Origin: Rhodococcus sp. 14-1411-2a
Lineage (GTDB): Bacteria; Actinomycetota; Actinomycetes; Mycobacteriales; Mycobacteriaceae
Direction of reading: 5' to 3'
Assembly: GCF_002259485.1 (NCBI RefSeq)
Contig: NZ_NPGA01000008.1
Span: 278,686 to 342,685, forward strand
Length of the DNA stretch: 64,000 bases
The translations under genes were made by a program, and so were the position numbers. Positions 44,440-53,358 of this stretch are shown here, one piece after another (within the stretch, counting starts at the first letter, position 1; each line of letters begins with the position of its first letter). A model generated the notes under the pieces. The model ran no database searches. It was not told the origin of the DNA and worked only from the letters and a program-made list of their open reading frames with translations.

Positions 44440-46029
44440 CTACTCTTGCCGTGCCGTCGGTACGGTGGAGACGTCGGCGGCCGCGCCTGTCGGTGCCGTG
44501 GGCCTGTCGACTCCCGTGTGTGGACGGTTCCTCACGAACAGAACGGTCGCCACCGCACCCGCCGCGAAGAGTGCGGCGATGACGGTCAGACCGGTGTGCA
44601 CTCCTGCGGTGTACGCGGAACCGAGTGCATCGACCACGTCGCCGTCGAAGCTGCCGGAGATCGGACGTCCCTCTCGCATTGCAGTTGCGACCGACACCCT
44701 CGTGTCTTCGGGCACACCGCGAGCTTCGAGTTCGGACGGAAGACGGTGGATGACCGTGGTGGTGAGGACGGCACCCAGCGTCGAAGTTCCGAGAACCGAA
44801 CCCAGCTGACGAGCAGCATTGACGGCACCCGACGCCATTCCGGTCCGGGCCGGGTCGACACTCACCATCGCAGCGGCAGTGCTCGGCGCTGCGACCAGCC
44901 CGACCCCTGCACCGAAGAGCGCGAACCAGAACCACACCATCCCGAATCCTGTCGAAGAATTCTGCGTCAGCAGGCCCACGGCCGCGATTGCACCCAGCAA
45001 CAACCCACTCGCCAGTGGCAGAACGAAACCCGTCCGCCGAACGATCCTCCCGGCAACTGCGGCCACCACGACATACGCGACGAAGACAACCACCAGCCGC
45101 CAGCCCGTAGCGAGAGCATCGAGAGACTGCGCACGTTCGTAGAAGAACACCTGCAACACGGCCAGACCGGTGAACCCGAACAGGGCTATCGCGGCAATCA
45201 CACTGATCGTGGCGAACGAGGGGGAGGTGAACAACCGCACGTCGAGCATCGGCGAGTCGACACGCAACTCGACGATGACGAACACGACGACGGCAACTGC
45301 TGCGATCACCCACGCTGCGACGACGCGACCATCGAGGTATCCCGATCCGCCACCCTCGATCAGGCCGTACACCACGGCCGCGATCGCGGTCGTACCCAGA
45401 ACGAGGCCGCCGGGGTCGAGCCGGGCGCCCGGCTGGAGCGATTCCGGAACGCCGCCGAACGTGAGCCCGAAAGCAATGGCGCTCAGCATGATCGCGGGAA
45501 CAAAGGCGTAACCCCACTCCACATGATCGAGCAGCACACCTGCAGAGATCGGACCCACCGCGAGACCGATTCCCGACGACGCCGCCCACAACGTGATCAT
45601 CTCGGTGCGCCGATGTGGGTCGGGAAATGCCGCAGCCACCAGCGCAAGGCCGTTGGGAAGAATCAACGCTCCCCCTGCGCCGGCGACGAGCTGCCCGACG
45701 ACGAGTATCGGCAAGGAATTCGCGAACACGACGAGCGCTGCGCCCGAGGCGAGCACGAGCGTTCCGACCCGGAACATACGTCGGCGTCCGAAGAGACTCC
45801 CGAGCGTGCCGGACGAGAGCACCAATGCGGCAACGGCGAGGGTATACGCGCTGGGCACCCACACCAAGGCGGCCGGTGATACCTGCAGAGCGGCCTGAAC
45901 AGCGCCGAGCGAGGACACGGATGCCGTGATCTGCAGAAACGTGACCATCGCCCCGACACACGTCGCCAAGACGGTGAAGGTGCGCCCACGTGTGAGCCCC
46001 CCCGATGGGTGCGCCGTGCGATCCGTCAT
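44440..46029 (-). CDS. MFS transporter, DHA2 (14-segment) drug-efflux type
   Basis: 529-residue transporter with about fourteen hydrophobic segments. Seen: AMVTFLQITASVSSLGAVQAAL in segment 1 and SAYTLAVAALVLSSGTLGSLFGRRRMF with the family A-motif. The antiporter C-motif region AASSGIGLAVGPISAGVLLD and a late AVNAARQLGSVLGTSTLGAVL stretch follow. It belongs to the EmrB/QacA-type proton-driven exporters. Divergent from an HxlR regulator with a strong palindrome between, so probably induced by a toxic electrophile or drug it exports. Confidence 0.92.
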   Translation of the reverse strand: MTDRTAHPSGGLTRGRTFTVLATCVGAMVTFLQITASVSSLGAVQAALQVSPAALVWVPSAYTLAVAALVLSSGTLGSLFGRRRMFRVGTLVLASGAALVVFANSLPILVVGQLVAGAGGALILPNGLALVAAAFPDPHRRTEMITLWAASSGIGLAVGPISAGVLLDHVEWGYAFVPAIMLSAIAFGLTFGGVPESLQPGARLDPGGLVLGTTAIAAVVYGLIEGGGSGYLDGRVVAAWVIAAVAVVVFVIVELRVDSPMLDVRLFTSPSFATISVIAAIALFGFTGLAVLQVFFYERAQSLDALATGWRLVVVFVAYVVVAAVAGRIVRRTGFVLPLASGLLLGAIAAVGLLTQNSSTGFGMVWFWFALFGAGVGLVAAPSTAAAMVSVDPARTGMASGAVNAARQLGSVLGTSTLGAVLTTTVIHRLPSELEARGVPEDTRVSVATAMREGRPISGSFDGDVVDALGSAYTAGVHTGLTVIAALFAAGAVATVLFVRNRPHTGVDRPTAPTGAAADVSTVPTARQE

Positions 46030-46072
46030 GGATATCCTGACTGTTCGAGTGAGTAGTCAGCTGACCGTAGCC

Positions 46073-46098
46073 GCTGGCTTGCGCAACGGCAAGCCAGC
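46073..46098. promoter_or_regulatory. Operator palindrome between MFS and HxlR genes
   Basis: Perfect inverted repeat GCTGGCTTGC (46073-46082), 6-nt spacer, GCAAGCCAGC (46089-46098), directly upstream of a TATCGT-like -10 (46103-46108) and 17 bp before the regulator ATG. It is the likely HxlR binding site controlling both genes. Confidence 0.65.
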
Positions 46099-46115
46099 TT
46101 TGCTATCGTGGTCGA

Positions 46116-46589
46116 ATGACTGGTGCTCTTTGGGATCGCGGGAGTTGGACACTCGACAATTGCTCCGTCGTCAATGCCCTCGACGTCATCGGCAATCGCA
46201 TTTCGCTGCTTCTGATTCGCGAGGCCTTGCTCGGTACGAGCCGGTTCGACGACTTCGCCGCTCGCATCGGCATTTCCGAGTCCGCGGCCGCAAAACGTCT
46301 GACGGAGCTCACTACCGCAGGGGTACTCGAACGCCGGCCCTACCGCGACCCGAAGCAACGCGAGCGGCACGAATACCTACTGACACAGAAGGGTTCAGAA
46401 CTTCGAGTAATTGTGACCGCCTTGCGAGATTGGGGTGATACGTGGGCGTCCGGGGAATCGGGCCCACCCTTTCACGTCATACATCGCGATTGCGGATCCA
46501 CCGTCCACGCTGAAGTGCGTTGTACACGAGGACATTCGGTATCACGCAGCGAGGCGGACTTGATAGCGGGTCCTGAGCTAGACAGCTGA
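46116..46589 (+). CDS. HxlR-family transcriptional regulator
   Basis: 157-residue winged-helix protein. Seen: the family Cys in LDNCSVVNALDVIGN, LLLIREALLGTSRFDDFAARIGIS and the wing TTAGVLERRPYRDPKQRERHEYLLT. A C-terminal extension has two Cys pairs (HRDCGSTVHAEVRCTRGH), as in the longer HxlR subgroup. Divergent from the DHA2 exporter, with the palindrome at 46073-46098 in between; it likely represses exporter expression until an inducer reacts or binds. Confidence 0.9.
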   Translation: MTGALWDRGSWTLDNCSVVNALDVIGNRISLLLIREALLGTSRFDDFAARIGISESAAAKRLTELTTAGVLERRPYRDPKQRERHEYLLTQKGSELRVIVTALRDWGDTWASGESGPPFHVIHRDCGSTVHAEVRCTRGHSVSRSEADLIAGPELDS

Positions 46590-46603
46590 CCCGTATCGGG
46601 TCA
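46587..46603. terminator. Short hairpin at the end of the HxlR gene
   Basis: TGACCCG-TAT-CGGGTCA, a perfect 7-bp stem beginning at the HxlR stop codon. It is a short but GC-rich possible terminator; it could equally be a chance palindrome. Confidence 0.35.
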
Positions 46604-46769
46604 ACAGTGTCGACGACCGGCGCACGACGGAGACCGGGCGACCCGTGGGGCACCGCGTTCAGGCGGTCACGAGCAGACAATTCGTCCACTCTCCTGATTG
46701 CGGCAGCAACTCACTTAAGATCCCCTGTGCGAAACGCGGCGACGCCACCCGACCCATCACCGGGTCGCG

Positions 46770-47159
46770 CTACGGTTCCAGGACGAGTAGGGCCGCAAGC
46801 TTCATGGCGAGCGGAGCACGATCCGAACCCCCGGCGAGGTAGCTGATGTACCTCGAAGCGGCAGCATCCGGCGCGAGCAGAACGACCGGAGCCACATGAA
46901 GATCGACCAGCCGGTGCAGGCCGTCGAGTGAACCCTGGGGGTCTGCACTGTTCAGGAGCAAGAGTCGGTGGACGGCCCGCACAACGACGCCTGACTCTCG
47001 CATGCCGGCGGGCAGCTCGGCGCGCACCAGGTCGGCGATTTCGGCATTGGTCAGTTTGCGCATGTGCACACTCAGCTCATCGAAGGTGGAACGCACGCAC
47101 CGGGCCGGCGCTGCAATGAGGTGCAGTCCAGATCGAACGCACTCGGTTACTTGCATCAT
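46770..47159 (-). CDS. Hypothetical protein of unknown family
   Basis: An open frame of about 129 codons from ATG 47159 with balanced, protein-like composition (AEIADLVRAELPAGMRESGV and APVVLLAPDAAASRYISYL near the middle and end). No family is recognised and no good ribosome site is seen, so it may be a real small gene or a chance frame. It lies in the 46604-47284 space between an HxlR gene and a thioesterase gene, divergent from the latter. Nothing else was recognised in that space. Confidence 0.35.
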   Translation of the reverse strand: MMQVTECVRSGLHLIAAPARCVRSTFDELSVHMRKLTNAEIADLVRAELPAGMRESGVVVRAVHRLLLLNSADPQGSLDGLHRLVDLHVAPVVLLAPDAAASRYISYLAGGSDRAPLAMKLAALLVLEP

Positions 47160-47284
47160 GATAGTCACTCGCACTAAAGTCGTAGCCACGCGCCTCCGAC
47201 CCGATTTCAGGCTCGTCGCAGCGCGCTCAGCGTCAACCGATCGTTCACCCGAATCTGTTCGGTCCGAACAACCATGGGAGTGGC

Positions 47285-47794
47285 ATGCACAGCGACACCG
47301 ACGAGCTTCACCGGTCCGAGACCTTCACGTGGGCCGACCCGAGCCTTGTTCTCCACCGGGCTTCGGGCATGAGCGGCCTCGAGGTAATGCAGGCGCTGAT
47401 GCGTGGCGAACTGCCGCCCCCGCCGATCGCCGCCCTGATGAAATTCACGCCGATCGAGGTCGAGGTCGGCAGGGTCGTGTTCGAATGCACACCCACCCAA
47501 GCGCACTACAACCCGATCGGCACCGTCCACGGCGGACTCGCCTGCACCCTGCTCGACACGGTCCTGGGCTGCGCTGGCCAGACGACTCTGCCCGCCGGTA
47601 CCGGCTACACCTCGATCGACATCAACGTCAGCTACCTCCGCAACATCCACGACACCAGCGGTCCCTTGACGGCGACGGGCCGAGTTACCAAGACGGGGTC
47701 ACGGGTAATCTTCACCGAAGGGTCCATCGTCGACAAACAGGGCAAATCGGTAGCCACAGCCACCAGCTCGCTCCTCGTCATTCCACCGCGATAA
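47285..47794 (+). CDS. PaaI-family hotdog thioesterase
   Basis: 169-residue hotdog-fold acyl-CoA thioesterase. Signature AHYNPIGTVHGGLACTLLDT contains the catalytic/helix region of PaaI-type enzymes. The strands GTGYTSIDINVSYLRNI and VIFTEGSIVDKQG follow, ending VATATSSLLVIPP. It releases free acids from (often aromatic) acyl-CoAs. It is followed after 3 bp by an HxlR regulator, so the two form an operon. A broken second copy of this same pair lies at 51290-51890 on the other strand. Confidence 0.9.
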   Translation: MHSDTDELHRSETFTWADPSLVLHRASGMSGLEVMQALMRGELPPPPIAALMKFTPIEVEVGRVVFECTPTQAHYNPIGTVHGGLACTLLDTVLGCAGQTTLPAGTGYTSIDINVSYLRNIHDTSGPLTATGRVTKTGSRVIFTEGSIVDKQGKSVATATSSLLVIPPR

Positions 47795-47797
47795 CCG

Positions 47798-48349
47798 ATG
47801 CAGCGCAGCAGCTTCGACAACATGGGATGCCCTATCGCCAACGCCCTGGAGCAGGTCGGAGAATGGTGGACGCTGTTGATTCTCCGCGATGCACTCGACG
47901 GTTTCTCCCGCTTCGACGAGTTCGAACGCAACCTCGGAATCGCACCGAACATGCTGACACGCCGCCTGACGTCATTGGTCGAGACAGGTCTGCTCGAACG
48001 CCGCCCGTACAACGCACGGCCACGCCGCTACGAGTATGTACCGACGCAGCGGGGGCGTGAGATCACCCCTGTCATCGTGGCTCTTTACGCCTGGGGGAAC
48101 AAGCACGTCGCCCCCGAACATCGAGGTGTCGCCCTGGTCGACGACTCCGGTGAAGAAATCGATCCCGTGTTCGTCGACCGTCGGACAGGTCGCAGTCTGG
48201 GCGAGAGTCGAGCACGTTTCGTATCCGGCCCAGCAGCCTCGGACGCACTCGTCCGTCGTCTCGACCCCGACCTGCGGGCCGAGCGCCGACGGCGCTCGCA
48301 AGACCTCGATCCTGACCCCGCTACGGACGACGCCCGGCCCACCGCCTAA
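47798..48349 (+). CDS. HxlR-family transcriptional regulator
   Basis: 183-residue regulator. Seen: DNMGCPIANALEQVGEWWTLL with the conserved N-terminal Cys, LILRDALDGFSRFDEFERNLGIAPNMLTRRL, and VETGLLERRPYNARPRR for the wing. A charged C-terminal extension rich in Arg and Asp follows (about the last 60 residues). Co-transcribed with the thioesterase. It is the third HxlR gene in the window; a start-codon-less fragment of a close relative is at 51290-51356. Confidence 0.9.
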   Translation: MQRSSFDNMGCPIANALEQVGEWWTLLILRDALDGFSRFDEFERNLGIAPNMLTRRLTSLVETGLLERRPYNARPRRYEYVPTQRGREITPVIVALYAWGNKHVAPEHRGVALVDDSGEEIDPVFVDRRTGRSLGESRARFVSGPAASDALVRRLDPDLRAERRRRSQDLDPDPATDDARPTA

Positions 48350-48496
48350 CACTCAATTCCGCGCATCGCCTGCTAGTCGACTGCCATCCCGGAGGCACTT
48401 CTCCCGCTCTGTTAGGAAGGTCCTGCAGGTGAGGACGTTCGACAGTCAGTCCACCCCCCCCCAACACACCAGGCGCGAGGTGCCCGGGTCGGAAGC

Positions 48497-49303
48497 TCAG
48501 CGTGGGTGGTATTGCGTCATGAGCTTCCCGAACTTCCGAAGACCGATCACGTCGGCAGCAGACGGAGACACAGCATTGACAGCCGACATCATCCTGAGCA
48601 TCAGCCCACCCATCACATGCTGTTGGCGTCGCTTCCGGATGGTGGTGAGGATCTCGCCGGCGACCGTCTCGGGCTCGACGAGGTCGACACCCATCTCATG
48701 CCACATGTCGAAGTAGGCGGACTCCGACTCGGTGTTCGCGGGTGCTGGCCCGAAGAACGACAACGCCACGCCGGTCCCGTCAAGCTCACGATTGGAGGCC
48801 TGAACGTAGCCCGCCAGCGCGCCCCGGCTCGCCGCGTAGGCGCTCATGAACGGAAGCCCCACCCTGCCGTCCATAGCGCCACCGACGTGCACGATCACAC
48901 TGCCGCCGGCTTGCTCGAGCAGTCCCGGCAGGAAGGCCTGGGTCACAAAGATCGGCCCCTTCACGTTGACCTCGAGCATCGAATCGACATCGGTCTGTGT
49001 GTACTCCCCTATGGCCTTGCGCGGCGAGATGCCAGCAAGGTTAACCACCGCATCGATCCGGCCGAGGTGCTCGAATGCCGCCGCCGCCAGCTCCTTCAGG
49101 CTCGCCGGATCGGCCACGTCCGCACGCACATAGATCGCCGACCCGTCGCTTCGGCCGGTCAGCGCGGCAGCATCACTCTCGCGTCGCGCCGCAAGCACCA
49201 ACCGGTAGCCCTCGTTTGCAAGCAGCTTGGCCAGCGGGTGACCGAATCCTCCCGTAACGCCAATGAGGACTGCGGTGGGAGTTTTGTCCGGTGAGTTCGT
49301 CAT
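48497..49303 (-). CDS. SDR-family oxidoreductase
   Basis: 268-residue SDR. The glycine motif reads GVTGGFGHP near residue 15, a variant of TGxxxGIG. The NNAG equivalent is VVNLAGISPR, and the catalytic Ser/Tyr/Lys positions are around VIVHVGGAMDGRVG and SAYAASRGAL. Lys is replaced by Arg in YAASRGA, which is unusual and may affect activity. The gene starts 23 bp downstream of an Rrf2 regulator gene, inside a long inverted repeat, so it is very probably the regulator's target. Confidence 0.85.
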   Translation of the reverse strand: MTNSPDKTPTAVLIGVTGGFGHPLAKLLANEGYRLVLAARRESDAAALTGRSDGSAIYVRADVADPASLKELAAAAFEHLGRIDAVVNLAGISPRKAIGEYTQTDVDSMLEVNVKGPIFVTQAFLPGLLEQAGGSVIVHVGGAMDGRVGLPFMSAYAASRGALAGYVQASNRELDGTGVALSFFGPAPANTESESAYFDMWHEMGVDLVEPETVAGEILTTIRKRRQQHVMGGLMLRMMSAVNAVSPSAADVIGLRKFGKLMTQYHPR

Positions 49304-49332
49304 GAATTAGATACTACATCGGTATCTAATTC
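49304..49332. promoter_or_regulatory. Rrf2-type operator between regulator and SDR
   Basis: Perfect inverted repeat GAATTAGATAC (49304-49314), spacer TACATCG, GTATCTAATTC (49322-49332). It covers the Rrf2 stop codon (49326-49328) and ends next to the SDR start codon, an ideal position for a repressor to block the SDR. The AT-rich repeat stands out strongly from the local GC-rich sequence. Confidence 0.75.
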
Positions 49333-49769
49333 TGGTCAAAAGGTGCCTCGACCTTTGCCTTGATCCTGGAGACGACGTTCGCCAACGTTGTCCCGCGCAG
49401 CTGCTTCTCGACCGCTACCTGGATGTCAGTGAGTACGTCAGCCATCACTTCCTGGATGTTGGAGCTGATGACGCAATCCGCATTGACGGGATAGGTGTGT
49501 ACAGCCGAGGCGCTCGGAGGGTCCACCGCAGAGAAGATATCGAAGAGGGAGATGCTTTCTGCACTTCGCGCCAAGGCGTACCCGCCCGACTTGCCGACGG
49601 CGGAGTCGACAAGATTCGCCTTCGAAAGCTTGACGAGGATTTTCTTGACGAAGATGGGGTTCGCATTGACGCTACCTGCGAGATGCTCCGACGTGAAATA
49701 TCCCTCGTAGTGGGCAAGTGCCGCCAATACGTGGACGGCGATCGAAAACTGAGTGCTGGGAGCGGGCAT
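49326..49769 (-). CDS. Rrf2-family transcriptional regulator
   Basis: 147-residue Rrf2 winged-helix protein. Seen: TQFSIAVHVLAALAHYEGY at the N-terminus and the HTH/wing with VNANPIFVKKILVKLSKANLV and GKSGGYALAR. The C-terminal helix includes LRGTTLANVVSRIK. Only one Cys (DCVISS) is present, so the three-Cys cluster-binding set of IscR/NsrR is absent; it is a non-cluster Rrf2 of the YwnA kind. Probably represses the SDR gene just downstream through the inverted repeat. Confidence 0.88.
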   Translation of the reverse strand: MPAPSTQFSIAVHVLAALAHYEGYFTSEHLAGSVNANPIFVKKILVKLSKANLVDSAVGKSGGYALARSAESISLFDIFSAVDPPSASAVHTYPVNADCVISSNIQEVMADVLTDIQVAVEKQLRGTTLANVVSRIKAKVEAPFDQN

Positions 49770-50250
49770 ACAAAGATGCTAGAACAGTAGCCGTTTGGGC
49801 CGGTGAGCAGACCGCACGTCGAACCACCCGAGTCCTCGCAGGCGTGTCGAAGCTGAAACTCGAGGAGTCGAAAGACCGACAACGTGTCAACGGCCGAGAT
49901 GGAATCGCCGTTGGTAGCCAGGAGAAAGCCCACCTATAGGGGTGTTTCAGGGCGGGTCCTTTCGAGGCTGTGCGTCTTTCAATGCGGTGGGACTGAATGT
50001 CGGTGACGACGATGGCAGCCAGCCGTGCACGTGGACCCCCAGGCCATCGACAGCCCCCGCCCAAGAAGAACCGGATCATGTTTTCGGCACGGCTGCTGCA
50101 ATGGTGCAGTCTAGCTAACAGTTCTGCCGAACCGACCGACACAATCCAAGCAGCGATGGCGAGCAACTCCCCTTATTCATGAGCTGCAACGGTGCGAAAC
50201 CCGCCGTTGCCGCCACGTCGATGAATATTGACGATCCTGCCGTCCGGGTT
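49770..50250. other. Intergenic stretch, nothing recognised
   Basis: 481 bp between the Rrf2 start and the aldo/keto reductase stop. Several short frames exist but none has a ribosome site or family likeness. Confidence 0.4.
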
Positions 50251-51201
50251 TCATTCGGGGATTTGGTTTAGCGCCTCGTCGAGTTCTGGGGTCCAGGCGA
50301 ACTGGACGGCAGCCCACGCTGCAGACCACTGCTCGTCGCGGCTGACGGAGACGATCGGGGCAGCGACCTGAGGCCGGTTGAGGACCCATGCCAACGCAAG
50401 TGAGGCCGGTTCGAGTCCGTACTGGGCGGCCACGTCATCGAACGCGCGCAGACGAAACTGTGCGCGGGGGTCGTCGAGAAGGTGCGCGGTGCCCGACGCG
50501 ATACTCGCACGGTCACCGTGGCCGGGACGCTCACCGTTGCTGTACCGGCCGGCGAGAAGCCCGTTCGCCAACGGTGAGTACGGCGTGTAGAGCAGGCCTT
50601 CGGCCTCCACGATAGGGAGCAGTTCGGGATCGTCGCGTCGGGTGAGCCAGGAGTATTCGTTCTGCACCAGAGCCGGCCGAACGAGGCTTAATTTGTCCGC
50701 GGTGTGCAAAACCTCGGTCAGATCGGTAGCGGTGACGTTGGAGACGCCGTAGGCGCGAATCGTGCCGTCCTCCACGGCCCGGCCGAACACTGGCAATGAG
50801 TCCTCCCACGGTGTGTTCGGATCGACACGGTGGGACAGAAACAGATCGACTCGGCCGAGCGTATCGATACTGCGCTTCAACTGTCCGGCGATGTGCTCGG
50901 GTGACAGGTTCGGGCCGGTGGCAGTGTTCCCGGCCTTGCTTTGGATCAGCACATCCGCGTCCGGGTGCGCGCGCACCCACTGACCGACAATTCGTTCGCT
51001 CGCGCCTTGGGCATAGATGTCCGCCGTGTCGAACACCGTGATCCCGACCTCGATCGCGTGATCCATGATCATGGTCGCGCGCGCGGCATCCAGGCCGACA
51101 CCGGGACCAACAGTTCCGGCGATACCGCCGAAGTTCCCCGTGCCCAACAACGCTGGGCGCAAGCGCCGTTGAAGCATGGAAGCGAGTTCGGAGGTGGTCA
51201 T
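50251..51201 (-). CDS. Aldo/keto reductase
   Basis: 316-residue NADPH-dependent reductase of the AKR superfamily, yeast potassium-channel-beta/AKR11-12 type. Seen: the catalytic Asp and Tyr in GITVFDTADIYAQGASE near residue 60, the Lys in VLIQSKAG, the His in LFLSHRVDPN and the cofactor-binding GLLAGRYSNG region. ATG at 51201 is preceded by AGAGGT; the longer open frame upstream runs through an unrelated pseudogene. It reduces aldehydes or ketones. Next to a decayed thioesterase/HxlR pair. Confidence 0.9.
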   Translation of the reverse strand: MTTSELASMLQRRLRPALLGTGNFGGIAGTVGPGVGLDAARATMIMDHAIEVGITVFDTADIYAQGASERIVGQWVRAHPDADVLIQSKAGNTATGPNLSPEHIAGQLKRSIDTLGRVDLFLSHRVDPNTPWEDSLPVFGRAVEDGTIRAYGVSNVTATDLTEVLHTADKLSLVRPALVQNEYSWLTRRDDPELLPIVEAEGLLYTPYSPLANGLLAGRYSNGERPGHGDRASIASGTAHLLDDPRAQFRLRAFDDVAAQYGLEPASLALAWVLNRPQVAAPIVSVSRDEQWSAAWAAVQFAWTPELDEALNQIPE

Positions 51202-51289
51202 GGCTGTACCTCTTTCTGTCCGAACGTCAGCGGTCTCATCAATCTTGGTTCCAGCTGGTCGACGAGTTCGAGCGCTGTTGTCCCGCTGA

Positions 51290-51356
51290 GGCTGACTTGT
51301 TCGAGCGCGCCGGCGATAGGACAAACCATACTGTCGAAACTGCTGCTCGGTATGTA
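51290..51356 (-). pseudogene. HxlR regulator remnant (second copy)
   Basis: Directly after the thioesterase remnant the DNA reads SSSFDSMVCPIAGALEQV, matching the start of the intact HxlR at 47798 (SSFDNMGCPIANALEQV). The start codon is ATA instead of ATG, and similarity ends after about 20 codons at the aldo/keto reductase leader. The spacing to the thioesterase is the same as in the intact pair. Confidence 0.75.
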
Positions 51357-51890
51357 TCACCTCGGAGGTATGACGAGCAAAGAACTCGTTTCGGTTGCTA
51401 CGACGTACCGTCCTTGTCGACTATGGAACCTTCCGCGAAGATGACTAGTGATCCTCGTTTGACAACAATTCCAGAAGCGTCCAACGGCCCACCCGAATCG
51501 AGAAGGCTGTTGAGCTGACTAAAGTTCGGATCGATCGGTGTGTAACCCGTTCCGGCAGGCAACATGGTGTGCACCGTGCAAGCGATCAGGATCAAGTGCA
51601 CCCGAGACCGCCGTGCACAGTGCCGATGGGGTTGTAATGCGCCTCTGACGGAGAAAACCCGAACATCACCTTGCCGTCTTCGACCCCTATGTCGTAATAC
51701 AAACTCAGCGAAGGTTGAGTTACTTCTGTCGCACTGCAGTGCGGTGTACCCGTCAAGACCATGGCGTACGTCCTCGCATGCCAAAGCTGTTCGGTTCTGC
51801 GCTGCGGGTTCGACCAGAGCGAACTCGATGTGACTTCGGGTAGCACAGGTGCACTCGTCTCCGGCGGCGACGCGGGTGGTGAAATTCTCG
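51357..51890 (-). pseudogene. PaaI-type thioesterase pseudogene (second copy)
   Basis: Homologous to the gene at 47285 but broken into at least three frames. The first piece has DIGVEDGKVMFGFSPSEAHY followed by NPIGTVHGGLGCT, ending at a stop at 51592. The second has LPAGTGYTPIDPNFSQLN to IFAEGSIVDKDG, with a stop at 51398. The last (VVATETSSLLVIPPR) ends at 51357-51359. The upstream limit is approximate. An HxlR remnant follows exactly as in the intact pair, so a whole module was duplicated, or acquired twice, and then lost function. Confidence 0.8.
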
Positions 51891-52083
51891 CCGATGTCGG
51901 GGAACTTCGCTTGACTCCCACAACTAAGGCACCGCCCACGGGAGTCATGCGCTTCGCCGTTCGATTGAATCCGAAACCGCCAGCTCGCCCAGGATTGGTT
52001 GATAGCACCTTCGAAAGGTCTATTTTCTGTTAGCCTCCGAACCGTACAGGTCGCGGGGGCCGCTTTCTTCCACAGGGGTTCTC

Positions 52084-53190
52084 ATGATCGCCGAATTCGC
52101 TCGCTTCAGGGCATCACCCCGCTCGGGCGGTAAGGCTTCGTGCCGGTTCATCGGTCGGCCGGGTCTCGACGAACTCGCCGTCGAACGTGCCAAATTCACG
52201 CAATATTTGGCGGGTGTCGCGACGCTTACCATCGGAATCATCGGCTTCGTCAGCGCACCGTCGGAGGAGTACACCGGAATCGGCGTTCCCGTGGTGGTCC
52301 TGATCAGCCTCACAACACTGCCGATTGCTGTGCATTGGTTCGTGGGTGCCTGGCCCAGCCCGAAAACGCTCGTCGCGTTCGTCGTCTATTCCGACGTGAC
52401 GATCACGGTCTGCCTGCTGTTGAAACAGGACCTGTTGACTGCTATCGGTGGGACGGTTCTGTTCGCAGTTGTCACCACGTTTGCTGTCATTGCTGTTTCG
52501 CCGCTGGCTTGCTCGACTCACATGGCATATTCGGTCGTCGTTCTGGGCATCATCGCGTGTAGGGCTGCATTGAGCGAAGCGGCCAGCTGGTGGGTGGTTG
52601 TGGCCCACACGCTGACCATGCTGTTGATGTTCTCCGCGCCGTTGGTTCTCATCCTGTACGTCGGCGAACTTCGGTCCCGGGCGCGCGATTCGTTGGTGGA
52701 CCCTTTGACCGGTCTGAGGAACCGCCGAGGCCTTTTCGCTGCGGTCGAAGCGATAGTCGTCACCGCATCGACGAACCGGCCGATGGCGATGAGTGCAGTG
52801 GTCATCGACGTGGATGGTATGAAGGGCGTGAACGATTCTTACGGACACCAGACCGGCGACGAGGTGTTACGGGATCTGACCCAACAGCTCCGCGCATCGA
52901 CTGCGAAGGACTGGGTGGTCGCCCGCCTCGGCGGCGACGAGTTCGCGTGTGTGACGGTCGGCGAACTGGCTACCATCGATCTTCTCGTCAGCCAGCTGAT
53001 GACCGCTCTTTCCAGTGCACGAATGATCTCGGGCGTGTCGGTGAGTGTTGGTTCGGCGGTGACCGAAGTCTTCGACGGCAGCTCTGAACAAGCGATTCTG
53101 CAGTTGCTCAACACTGCCGACGCCGAGATGTACCGTGCGAAGCACGCCAGGAAAGAACGGTCCGCTCGCTGTGATTCGGCGGACGGCTGA
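52084..53190 (+). CDS. Membrane-bound GGDEF diguanylate cyclase
   Basis: 368-residue protein. About six hydrophobic segments lie between residues 40 and 195, then a complete GGDEF domain (residues 200-355) with DPLTGLRNRR, the metal-binding VIDVDGMKGVND and the signature GGDEF at residues 283-287. No RxxD inhibitory site is seen five residues upstream (TAKD there), so product inhibition may be absent. It makes c-di-GMP from GTP. No EAL domain or extracytoplasmic sensor is visible; the signal may be sensed in the membrane part. Monocistronic. Confidence 0.92.
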   Translation: MIAEFARFRASPRSGGKASCRFIGRPGLDELAVERAKFTQYLAGVATLTIGIIGFVSAPSEEYTGIGVPVVVLISLTTLPIAVHWFVGAWPSPKTLVAFVVYSDVTITVCLLLKQDLLTAIGGTVLFAVVTTFAVIAVSPLACSTHMAYSVVVLGIIACRAALSEAASWWVVVAHTLTMLLMFSAPLVLILYVGELRSRARDSLVDPLTGLRNRRGLFAAVEAIVVTASTNRPMAMSAVVIDVDGMKGVNDSYGHQTGDEVLRDLTQQLRASTAKDWVVARLGGDEFACVTVGELATIDLLVSQLMTALSSARMISGVSVSVGSAVTEVFDGSSEQAILQLLNTADAEMYRAKHARKERSARCDSADG

Positions 53191-53358
53191 CCATCAGACG
53201 GTGATTGACTGTCGAGCCGGAAATGCCTGCCGAAGCACACCGGATTCACCGATGATGCACGACACCTTCGGCATCACACGGGCAAACTTTCCGAACGCCT
53301 GAGGTACCGGTGCTTACCTACGCATCGAACGCGACGTTCGGAATCCCTCGCAGGGACG

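Noticed and set aside
43933..45879. A 648-codon plus-strand frame
   Set aside because: It is an antisense shadow of the DHA2 transporter, rich in Arg, His and Gln, with no family likeness.
48453..48461. C-rich homopolymer as a phase-variation tract
   Set aside because: It lies between genes with no promoter or coding sequence clearly affected, so no functional claim is justified.
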